Source: Cytophagaceae bacterium (GTDB lineage: Bacteria > Bacteroidota > Bacteroidia > Cytophagales > Spirosomataceae). Taken from it: DNA of 64,000 nt. Location: NCBI GenBank assembly GCA_027486845.1, contig JAIXOL010000029.1, positions 1 through 64,000 of the forward strand. The letters run 5' to 3'. Position numbers and translations under genes: made by a program. The stretch's first letter is position 1, and each line of letters starts with the position of its first letter. Shown one piece after another: positions 10,501 through 16,751 of this stretch. The notes beneath the pieces were generated by a model. That model was not told the DNA's origin and searched no databases. It saw only the letters and a program-made list of their open reading frames with translations.

Positions 10501-10719
10501 GCCGAGCGGAAGTTGTTGAAGTTGAAACTCACCATTTACGTTGGTAAGTGTACCAGTCTGAAAACCAGTTGATTCGTTGCGGACACGAACCGAAGCCCCT
10601 GGAATTCCTTGGCCTTTTTCGTCTTTAACTACACCAGCAATTGTGGCATCAGTTCCTTGCGAAAAAGCATTAAAGCAAAATAAAAATCCAATTAAAATGG
10701 AAAGCAGAGTTTTTTTCAT
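7531..10719 (-). CDS. TonB-dependent receptor with carboxypeptidase-like N-terminal domain (Oar-like)
   Basis: A 1062-aa outer-membrane protein. A signal peptide (about 1-21) is followed by a CarboxypepD-regulatory-like beta-sandwich (about 25-110, IAGVVKDEKGQGIPGASV), a SEVVVSAN TonB-box-like segment, and a plug with TNVTMDGANARNMYTNG. A long barrel ends in QLGLRYSF. The plug is of the Oar type (MEGRNFTALTALSPLQG) rather than the SusC type, and no SusD partner is adjacent. Oar-like receptors are known in myxobacteria and Bacteroidota and are linked to import or export of large substrates; the ligand here cannot be predicted. It heads the minus-strand run of receptor and phosphoesterase genes, but a strong hairpin at 7469-7498 suggests it is often transcribed alone. 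Confidence 0.87.
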   Translation of the reverse strand: MKKTLLSILIGFLFCFNAFSQGTDATIAGVVKDEKGQGIPGASVRVRNESTGFQTGTLTNVNGEFQLQQLPLGKPYTITVSFVGYQTQKFSDYALNQGDRLKIDSKLMISNTTLSEVVVSANSFVNKETERAGAAIAVTALQMKQLPMEGRNFTALTALSPLQGRNGSFSGQRTSSTNVTMDGANARNMYTNGAVGNGPYTISQEAIREYQVSTNNYDVTQGRQGGGSVNAVTKNGTNTMEGSAFFYQRASKARLFGNELFPMNSKFNANGTPRTTNINQKQYGFSLGGAIIKDKLHYFVALDRQNETIPFQIAPVFDATQEQNFGITKINLEKVIEVARQKYGMKNTPQYGDFSRETEANALFMRLDWQLNDKNKLTFRNNLTTWYAPNSINDNSNVNLLESYVGYKTRENSALVSLRSALAPDVTNELKFQYQTVKRNYIVSSDLPLENIPRAIITVRSVIPTATNPTASQTRTVQFGGQRFGTEYANDKTLHLANTTYWRKGGLNFKFGTDNMLTFLDSKIVNEMNGRFFYASLQDFIDNKASRFAREVPLSNPAVQQSLLDFSVFGQVDFQPFKNVSAMAGLRYDATVFFKQGDANATTENKLGIKTTNSLADFNNIQPRLQLTWDVQGRQKDLIKFGGGIFSAQPVSYLQLNNIQNSGTIVGSIDVSGAAVPKADFVSYRNNPATTPGIKPGESYISTINAVSDDFQVPSIFKLNLSYNRFFNSRFRAGVNLLWSKTINNYVYYDRNIVDQPYFTLSNEGNRGVFVPANTIPANGSTDWTKGRKATDVGRVLELESSGQLDQMAVVFDASMKLGTDGYFTVSYTRNDTKDNTSFDCCVANTSTFRAIADDPRDRTVAASDFQFSDKLVVSAASPTLKGFQLGAVFNGVGGTRYSFLVGGNKSINGDFVLTNDLAFVFDPNNSAVPETVRNGIKGLLENPDVTQSVKDYITKSVGKVAQRNGGVNPFYYTLDLRLTKDITLYKNHKLGFSADCFNFMNLLDKTKGVSYNHGNINLLTMNTFDQATKNYTYGVESGAGRKLSTAGGNPWRIQLGLRYSF

Positions 10720-10746
10720 GAGTTATGAATGCGATTGTTTCAGCTG

Positions 10747-10754
10747 CAAAACTA
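10747..10754 (-). promoter_or_regulatory. Candidate -7 promoter element for the Oar-like receptor
   Basis: On the minus strand the sequence TAGTTTTG matches the Bacteroidota -7 consensus TAnnTTTG and lies 28 bp before the start codon at 10719. No TTG -33 element is seen at the expected 19-21 bp, so support is partial. Confidence 0.35.
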
Positions 10755-10872
10755 CTCACCCCATGTAAAGCCATTATTAGTTAATGATTGTCAAAGCGTT
10801 AAAAAAAAATCTAAAAAGGAATTAAATTCGTGAAATTTCTTAACATCCATAGTTAAGCTTTTATCCACTTGA

Positions 10873-11100
10873 AACAGATTAAAAGAAAATATTTTAGCTA
10901 CAACCGAGTTATTTGCACATAACCCAATGATGAAAACGCTTGAAAAACTCGGATTTAAACATTACGGGATTCCATGGAAAAGTATTTGGCACGATGACAC
11001 AATTGGGGTATTTCTAAAGTTTAAGAAGGGCCGTTTTAGCAATATCCCGGTTTTAGAAGCTACGGCTAATAGAGTTTATAAAGTAACCGATGGAAATTAA
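10873..11100 (+). pseudogene. Fragment resembling the C-terminal end of a GNAT acetyltransferase
   Basis: The frame is open from just after a stop at 10870 to TAA at 11100. Its first ATG is at 10927, which would give only 57 aa. Translation upstream of that ATG continues in a natural-looking way (ILATTELFAHNPMMKTLEK then LGFKHYG), which suggests the 5' part of a gene has been lost. The NPM...LEKLGFK..G pattern recalls the acetyl-CoA-binding end of GNAT enzymes. This is a recollection of the pattern, not a search result. It sits alone in the 0.9-kb gap between the receptor and xylanase genes. It could also be a genuine small unknown gene. Confidence 0.3.
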
Positions 11101-11316
11101 GTCCTATTTCAGAATAATGAATCCAGCCTGCTAAAAATTTGCTGTTAAATAGAAATTATTGTACTATTCTTAGATTTTAAAAATATTTAATCTATATTTT
11201 TGTATTTATTAATAAAAAAAAGGTCTTCGAAAATCCCATATAAACCCTAAAAATTGAACGTTTTTATTAATAAATTGCCTATCGTAAACGTAATCGGTTG
11301 TTTTTATTGCCGTTTA

Positions 11317-11333
11317 TGTGTCAAAACGACACT
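11317..11333 (+). promoter_or_regulatory. Weak AraR-like palindrome upstream of the xylanase genes
   Basis: TGTGTCAAAACGACACT shares the 17-bp TGTGT..n..ACAC(A) architecture of the stronger sites at 22941, 23748, 23868 and 36390, with one mismatch in the last position. It lies 315 bp before the xylanase start, far for a simple repressor site, so its role is uncertain. Elsewhere in this gap a TAGTTTTG element at 11540-11547 fits a -7 consensus but lacks a -33 partner. Confidence 0.35.
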
Positions 11334-11647
11334 TTTAATTTGCATTTTAAATTTCTACACTTACATTCGCTTATAAATTCAAATATTCATAAATTTCTCA
11401 TTTGAAGATTCTGTGTTAAAAATTGTATTTTTCACATAAGTTTAATGTTTTGATAAATGAGTGAAAATAATTTAGATACCCAAAAAACAATTCAAACGAA
11501 GCATATTTTATAAAAATAATAGAATAGGTTAATAAATTTTAGTTTTGTTTCATACATATTCTAACGTTTGTACCTTAAAGACGTTAGATTCTTTCTTGAA
11601 AAACTCGAATATTCCATTTTTAAATTGCCAAATAACTAGTAAACCCG

Positions 11648-12751
11648 ATGAAACACATTTTAATTCTTACGTTAGTTTTAGGAGTAATTTTATTCTCAAA
11701 TTTCACATTTCAATCGACGAGCGATAATCCAAAATCCTTAAAAGATACCTTCAAAAAAGATTTTTTGATTGGTACGGCTCTTAACAACTCTCAAATCGAT
11801 GAGAAAAATGCGGTTGTAAATGACTTAATCAAAAAGCAATTCAATGCCGCCACACCCGAAAATATTATGAAATCGGCATTAATTCATCCAAAATGGGACA
11901 CGTATAATTTCACGATGGCCGATAAGCTGGTAGAATATGGTGAAAAAAATAACATCAAAATAAATGGTCATACCTTGATTTGGCATAGTCAGCTTCCAAA
12001 CTTTATCAGAGGCATTAAGAGCAGTGATTCTATTCGTACATTCTTCACTGACCACATCAAAACAGTTGCGGGACGCTACAAAGGCAAAGTTTTCTCGTGG
12101 GATGTAGTAAACGAAGCACTAAACGAAGACGGAACACTCCGAAACTCAGTTTTCTTAAAACATTTAGGCGAAGGATATTTGGTCGATGCCTTCCGTTTGG
12201 CACAAGAGGCATCTCCAAAAACTGAATTATATTACAATGATTATAACAATGAAAAGCCAGCCAAACGTGCAGGATGTATCAAATTAATCAAGAAAATTCA
12301 AGAATCAGGAGCAAGAATTGATGGTGTAGGTATCCAAGGACACTGGCACGTAGGCAAAATTCCATTGAAGGATATTGAAGAGAGTATTCTTGAATATTCG
12401 GCCTTGGGATTGAAAGTTATGTTTACAGAGTTAGATATTGAGGTTTTAGAAAGAAACTTTCAAGGTGCTGATGTAAGCCAACGAATGGCTAATAGCCCCG
12501 AAATAAACCCATATACAAATGGACTTCCTGAGAATGTACAAAAACAATTAGCTGATGACTATGAAGCCCTATTTAAGTTATTCTTGAAACATAAAGACAA
12601 AGTTACTAGAGTAACTTTTTGGGGTGTAAATGACGGTGTTAGCTGGCTAAACAACTGGCCCGTACGTGGACGAACGAGTTACCCATTACTTTTCGATAGA
12701 AACAATCAACCAAAACCTGCATATTTTAAAGTAGTTGGTTTGAAAAATTAA
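11648..12751 (+). CDS. GH10 endo-1,4-beta-xylanase, secreted
   Basis: A 367-aa glycoside hydrolase family 10 protein with a hydrophobic signal segment at about 5-22. It cleaves internal beta-1,4 bonds of xylan. The fold is visible as a TIM barrel with NGHTLIWHSQLP near residue 107, WDVVNEAL with the predicted acid/base Glu156, and FTELDIEVL with the predicted nucleophile Glu261. The C-terminal FWGVNDGVSWLNNWP block is typical of the family. The length equals a bare catalytic module with no carbohydrate-binding domain. The first gene of a plus-strand cluster, it is followed after 44 bp by a small secreted protein and then by an esterase, and that set ends at a hairpin at 14117-14153. Its product xylo-oligosaccharides fit the GH43 enzymes nearby. 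Confidence 0.93.
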   Translation: MKHILILTLVLGVILFSNFTFQSTSDNPKSLKDTFKKDFLIGTALNNSQIDEKNAVVNDLIKKQFNAATPENIMKSALIHPKWDTYNFTMADKLVEYGEKNNIKINGHTLIWHSQLPNFIRGIKSSDSIRTFFTDHIKTVAGRYKGKVFSWDVVNEALNEDGTLRNSVFLKHLGEGYLVDAFRLAQEASPKTELYYNDYNNEKPAKRAGCIKLIKKIQESGARIDGVGIQGHWHVGKIPLKDIEESILEYSALGLKVMFTELDIEVLERNFQGADVSQRMANSPEINPYTNGLPENVQKQLADDYEALFKLFLKHKDKVTRVTFWGVNDGVSWLNNWPVRGRTSYPLLFDRNNQPKPAYFKVVGLKN

Positions 12752-12795
12752 TAAAATTAAATTACTAAAGAATCAACCTCAATTTAAAAAAAACA

Positions 12796-13134
12796 ATGAA
12801 AAAACTATTCGTATTGTTCTTCATGCTTTGCGGCATGGCAGTATTTGCTCAAACAAACCCAATTGATGGCAATTGGAAAGGTTCTCGTGAAACTCCAAAC
12901 GGTACATTTGAAATCGAATACACCTTTAAAGTGGAAGGAGATAAGCTTATTGGTACTTGGAAAACACAATTTGGTGAAACCAAAATTGAAAACGGTAAAG
13001 TAGAAGGAAAGAAATTTTCTTACAGTATTTCGTTCAATGATATGACGATTAGCAACACTGGCGAACTTATCAGTAATGACGAAATCGTTACAAAAAACGA
13101 AAGAGGCGAAATGAAATTGAAACGCGTGAAGTAG
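12796..13134 (+). CDS. Small secreted beta-rich protein of unknown function
   Basis: A 112-aa protein with a clear signal peptide (MKKLFVLFFMLCGMAVFAQ). The mature part is about 93 residues of alternating short strands: NWKGSRETPNGTFEIEYTF, then GDKLIGTWKTQFGETKIENG. It recalls small lipocalin- or calycin-like beta-barrel proteins that often accompany hydrolases in Bacteroidota. No catalytic motif is visible. It lies 44 bp after the xylanase and 31 bp before an esterase, so it is probably cotranscribed and exported with them. A role in binding or chaperoning a hydrolysis product is conceivable but not shown. Confidence 0.75.
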   Translation: MKKLFVLFFMLCGMAVFAQTNPIDGNWKGSRETPNGTFEIEYTFKVEGDKLIGTWKTQFGETKIENGKVEGKKFSYSISFNDMTISNTGELISNDEIVTKNERGEMKLKRVK

Positions 13135-13165
13135 ATTAAAATATCAAATATAAATCAATCAAAAA

Positions 13166-14098
13166 ATGCAATTGAAAATCAAAAAACTGTCTAAAATTTC
13201 GGTACTTTTCTGTTTATTACTGAATTCATCCCTAATCTATGCCCAAGATGGCACTATTTATCCTTTAGAAACACCAAAAGAGCCTAACGCTATACCTTTA
13301 AATACTGGTGGGGTAGAAAATCAGCCTGCCTCAGAAACATGGTTTAAACAATGGGGTGACCCAATGGCTCGCAATATAACTAAGGCTACATTAACCCCAT
13401 TTATACCAAAAAAAGGAATGGCAAATGGTGCCGCTGTAATAGTAGCACCAGGTGGTGGTTTTAGTTGGTTATCAATGGGTAACGAAGGTTGGGAAGTGGC
13501 TGAAGCCCTCAATAAAAAAGGGATAACTGCCTTTGTACTTAAGTATCGGTTGAATCCAACTCCTGATAAATTGGAAGATTTTACTGCATGGATGAACCGA
13601 CCACGTACTCCTGCACCAGCGGCAACAGGTGCAACCCCACCACCAGCTCGCAATTTAGATAATCAATTAACCGATGCTGAAGCTGCCTATGCCATGATTA
13701 TAAAAAATGCAAAGGAGTGGGGGGTAGATACCGATAGAATAGGAATGATAGGATTTTCAGCAGGGGCTGGCCTTACTATGCATGCAACACTACACTCGAA
13801 AACTATGAAGCTTGCATTTATTGGTCCTATTTATGGTGGAATGGGATCTGTTGAAGTACCCAAAAATGCTCCACCCATGTTTTGTGCTATTGCTTCGGAT
13901 GATGGCCTATTTAGAGGTCAATTTGGCGTGATTGAATCATGGCACAAAGCCAAAGTGCCTGTAGAATTTCATTTATATCAAAATGGAGGGCATGGTTTTG
14001 GACTTGGCAATCCCAACCGTACCAGTAATAAATGGTTTGATTCGTTTGCTTATTGGTTAGAAGTTAATAAATTTTTGATACCCAAAACCACAAACTAA
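13166..14098 (+). CDS. Secreted alpha/beta hydrolase, probable acetylxylan or related carbohydrate esterase
   Basis: A 310-aa alpha/beta hydrolase with a signal peptide (about 1-26). An oxyanion-hole-type APGGGFSWLS lies near 94. The nucleophile elbow GFSAG has Ser198, a candidate acid is Asp245/246, and the GGHGFG motif supplies His276. A proline/alanine-rich insertion (PRTPAPAATGATPPPA, about 146-161) interrupts the fold. Such enzymes of the BD-FAE/acetylxylan-esterase kind deacylate decorated xylan. Its position, third in a set with a GH10 xylanase, supports a role in xylan debranching, but the acyl group (acetyl or feruloyl) cannot be read from sequence. A hairpin at 14117-14153 ends the set. 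Confidence 0.82.
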   Translation: MQLKIKKLSKISVLFCLLLNSSLIYAQDGTIYPLETPKEPNAIPLNTGGVENQPASETWFKQWGDPMARNITKATLTPFIPKKGMANGAAVIVAPGGGFSWLSMGNEGWEVAEALNKKGITAFVLKYRLNPTPDKLEDFTAWMNRPRTPAPAATGATPPPARNLDNQLTDAEAAYAMIIKNAKEWGVDTDRIGMIGFSAGAGLTMHATLHSKTMKLAFIGPIYGGMGSVEVPKNAPPMFCAIASDDGLFRGQFGVIESWHKAKVPVEFHLYQNGGHGFGLGNPNRTSNKWFDSFAYWLEVNKFLIPKTTN

Positions 14099-14116
14099 GG
14101 TTAATTATACTTTTCC

Positions 14117-14153
14117 AAAACCTCAAGTATGGCTCATTCATATTTGAGGTTTT
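14117..14153 (+). terminator. Terminator after the xylanase-esterase gene set
   Basis: A 15-bp stem (AAAACCTCAAgTATG / CATAtTTGAGGTTTT, with one G-T pair) and a 7-nt loop, followed by TATTTATT, starts 18 bp after the esterase stop codon. Confidence 0.75.
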
Positions 14154-14398
14154 ATTTATTAAATCAAGCAAAACATGTGTAAAACATCAATATTATTGGC
14201 TAATTTATATGGCAATTTTAAGTTTCTAGGCTTGAAAGAATGTCCAAAAAATGGCTTGGCAAAAACTCAATCAAGCACTTATTGGCTTTCAACGCTTTAC
14301 GTGAATAATTGCTACGATGATAAAAGTTGGTTTCCAATAAATAGCCTGAAAGAAATTTCACTTTAAAAACTTTTCAATCATTAACCTAAAAATCAATT

Positions 14399-15163
14399 AT
14401 GACCAATAGACCAAAATTCTTGTTGCCAATTCTTAGTTTTATTATTTTAACAATAATTCAAATAAATGGCATTTCAGTTTTTGCACAAGGGCCAGGCTCT
14501 GGGCAAAGAGTTGCTCCTTCACTTCCTCCGATTCCAATAAAAGGAGACACAACTCACACCTTAAATAGACATTTTATAAGTGCTTCAGCAACTCCAAAAG
14601 CCCCTGATAATAAAGGTTTTATCCAACGTTGGCTTGTGCTTGAGCCGGTAAAGAAAAACATTGCTCGAAACAATGTTATTACCGATAGCTACCTCAAAAC
14701 TAATTTTTCGGCCGATAATTTCTCGAACAATTATAACATCATTCCTAAAAATAATGAAACTGTAAAAATTGGTGATCAGGAACTAAAATGGCATGCTTTA
14801 GATAGTAAATCATTCAACTTTAATTTATATAACTTTACATATGCCCTAAATAAACCAAAGTTTGGTATTCTGGTTTGGCTCGTCACGGTAATCAATTGTC
14901 CTGAAGAAATTCAAAACGTTAGAATGTCGGCGGGATGCAATTCTGGAAGTATGTGGTGGTTAAATGGTCAGGAAGCGATGGTACTTTCTGGCGACAGAGA
15001 TATGATTGCAGATAATGTAACTTCTCAACGTTTGACCCTTAAAAAAGGAAAGAATATTATTCGTGGGGCTGTAATTAATGGCCCGGGAATGGCCAATTTC
15101 GCCGTTCGTTTTTTAAATGAAAAAGGTGAGCCAATCAAAAACTTCACAACCAGTTACAAATAA
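14399..15163 (+). CDS. Secreted protein of unknown function with a galactose-binding-like beta-sandwich
   Basis: A 254-aa protein with a long N-terminal hydrophobic signal (about 10-30, ending in VFAQ). The C-terminal part (about 170-245) reads like a jelly-roll beta-sandwich of the kind found in sugar-binding accessory domains: VRMSAGCNSGSMWWLNGQE, RLTLKKGKNIIRGAVINGPG and NFAVRFLNEKGEPI. The middle contains WHALDSKSFNFNLYNFTYAL. No catalytic residues are evident. It lies 95 bp before a GH43 enzyme and after a terminator, so the two probably form a transcription unit. A carbohydrate-binding role is inferred from fold impression and context only. I do not recognise a named family. Confidence 0.7.
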   Translation: MTNRPKFLLPILSFIILTIIQINGISVFAQGPGSGQRVAPSLPPIPIKGDTTHTLNRHFISASATPKAPDNKGFIQRWLVLEPVKKNIARNNVITDSYLKTNFSADNFSNNYNIIPKNNETVKIGDQELKWHALDSKSFNFNLYNFTYALNKPKFGILVWLVTVINCPEEIQNVRMSAGCNSGSMWWLNGQEAMVLSGDRDMIADNVTSQRLTLKKGKNIIRGAVINGPGMANFAVRFLNEKGEPIKNFTTSYK

Positions 15164-15257
15164 TATACATTTTAAAATTGACAATATTATAAAATTATCC
15201 ACTCCGAAAACTCCTCAATCAAAAGATAATTTCGAGCGGTATTTAAAGGAATATTAA

Positions 15258-16700
15258 ATGAAAAAAATTAAAATAACCTGCATAATTAGCTTATTGGCAT
15301 TGTCGATAGTACAAATATCAATGGCACAGGTCGGCCGACCTTTTATTCATGACCCTTCGACTGTTACCGAGTGCGAAGGTAAATATTATACATTCGGCAC
15401 TGGTAGTGGTGGATTAATATCGAATGATGGTTGGACGTGGCATGGCGGTGGCGTAAGACCCGGTGGCGGAGCAGCCCCAGATGTTATCAAAATTGGCGAC
15501 AGATACCTTGTAATATTCGGAGCAACTGGTGGTTCACCCAATCATAAAGGAGCTATTCTGACCATGTGGAACAAGACACTTGACCCAAAATCACCTAATT
15601 TTAAATATTCTGAACCTGTTGTTATTGCTACTTCTGATGGTTACGAAGAATGCGACGCCATTGACCCTGGTGTTATGTTAGACCCAACTACTGGACGCCT
15701 TTGGCTGACTTATGGTACTTATTTTGGCTTTACTCGCCTCATAGAGTTAGACCCAAGAACAGGAGGCCTTAAAAAAGGAAATAAACCTGTAGATGTTGCG
15801 ATTGTATGCGAAGCAAGTACTTTGGTTTATCGAGATGGTTGGTATTATCTACTTGCCACGCATGGTAGTTGCTGCGATGGTGCCAATTCAACTTACAATG
15901 TAGTGGTGGGTCGTTCAAAGAAAATTACTGGCCCTTATATTGATAATGTAGGTAGAAGTATGTTGGAGGGTGGTGGAAAAATGGTAGTAGCTACCCGTGG
16001 AAATTTGTTTGGTCCTGGGCATTTCGGACATATAATCCTTGAAAAAGGAGTTGAAAAAATGTCTATCCATTACGAAGCAGATTTAGAGCAAGGAGGTCGC
16101 AGTGTTTTAGGCATACTTCCAGTCGTTTGGAAAGATGGATGGCCTGTGGCTGGAGAAAAATTTAAAGAAGGTGCTTACGAAATTGAATCTGTTAGAAGAG
16201 GGTACGCCTTAGAATTGGCTGTTGATTTTACAAGAATGGCAAACGCACCACGTGGATTTAATCAGCCTAACAATGAACCAATTAAACCTGTTTCAGCCCA
16301 GCAAATAGCAGATGTTATAAAAGACTGGTCAACTGGCAATCTGAATTTACGAATAGGTGATTATATGTCCCGTCCGCATCAAAAATGGACAATTACCGAT
16401 GCTCCTGATTCGACAGGTTATTTGGGTGGACCTTATTACAAAATTGTTTTGGCTGGAACAAACCGAGCTTTAGCTGCAACAGCCAATGCAGAAGTTATAA
16501 CAGTTCCAGAATTTACAGGCTCTGCCGAACAATTATGGAGAATCGACCAACTAATTGATGGTACTTTTAGAATAATGCCGAAAGTTGTGCCAAATTCTAG
16601 AAAGATATTAGCATTAGTTTCTTCGGGCGATAGCACACCGACATTAGCAGAATTTGATTTTAACAGCGATAACTCTAAATGGAATTTTAAGTTGCCGTAA
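15258..16700 (+). CDS. GH43 arabinanase/arabinofuranosidase-like enzyme with C-terminal ricin-type lectin region
   Basis: A 480-aa secreted protein with a signal peptide (about 1-23). The five-bladed GH43 propeller shows the three expected acidic residues: Asp32 in FIHDPSTV (general base), Asp136 in CDAIDPGV (pKa modulator) and Glu185 in VCEAST (general acid). After about residue 370 a beta-trefoil-like tail follows (QKWTITDAPDSTGYLGG, YKIVLAGTNRALAA, EQLWRIDQLIDGTFRIMP), resembling a ricin-type/CBM13 lectin. GH43 enzymes with this kind of N-terminus act on alpha-1,5-arabinan or arabinoxylan side chains. The cysteine pair in HGSCCDG is unusual. The gene is followed by a bidirectional hairpin at 16720-16746. 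Exact specificity is unresolved. Confidence 0.86.
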   Translation: MKKIKITCIISLLALSIVQISMAQVGRPFIHDPSTVTECEGKYYTFGTGSGGLISNDGWTWHGGGVRPGGGAAPDVIKIGDRYLVIFGATGGSPNHKGAILTMWNKTLDPKSPNFKYSEPVVIATSDGYEECDAIDPGVMLDPTTGRLWLTYGTYFGFTRLIELDPRTGGLKKGNKPVDVAIVCEASTLVYRDGWYYLLATHGSCCDGANSTYNVVVGRSKKITGPYIDNVGRSMLEGGGKMVVATRGNLFGPGHFGHIILEKGVEKMSIHYEADLEQGGRSVLGILPVVWKDGWPVAGEKFKEGAYEIESVRRGYALELAVDFTRMANAPRGFNQPNNEPIKPVSAQQIADVIKDWSTGNLNLRIGDYMSRPHQKWTITDAPDSTGYLGGPYYKIVLAGTNRALAATANAEVITVPEFTGSAEQLWRIDQLIDGTFRIMPKVVPNSRKILALVSSGDSTPTLAEFDFNSDNSKWNFKLP

Positions 16701-16719
16701 TTTAAGTAAAGACAAAATA

Positions 16720-16746
16720 AATAGTCGCATCACAGGTGCGACTATT
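16720..16746. terminator. Bidirectional terminator between convergent genes
   Basis: A perfect 10-bp stem AATAGTCGCA / TGCGACTATT with a 7-nt loop lies between the stop of the GH43 gene (16700, plus) and the stop of the glycosidase-like gene (16752, minus). Symmetry and position serve both strands. Confidence 0.8.
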
Positions 16747-16751
16747 ACACT

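Noticed and set aside
11545-11727. 60-codon frame overlapping the xylanase start
   Set aside because: It overlaps the signal-peptide region of a certain GH10 gene in another frame and has no features of its own.
14175-14366. 63-codon open frame between the esterase terminator and the 254-aa protein
   Set aside because: No signal peptide, motif or natural domain composition; it begins just after a terminator and looks like a chance frame in the leader of the next gene.
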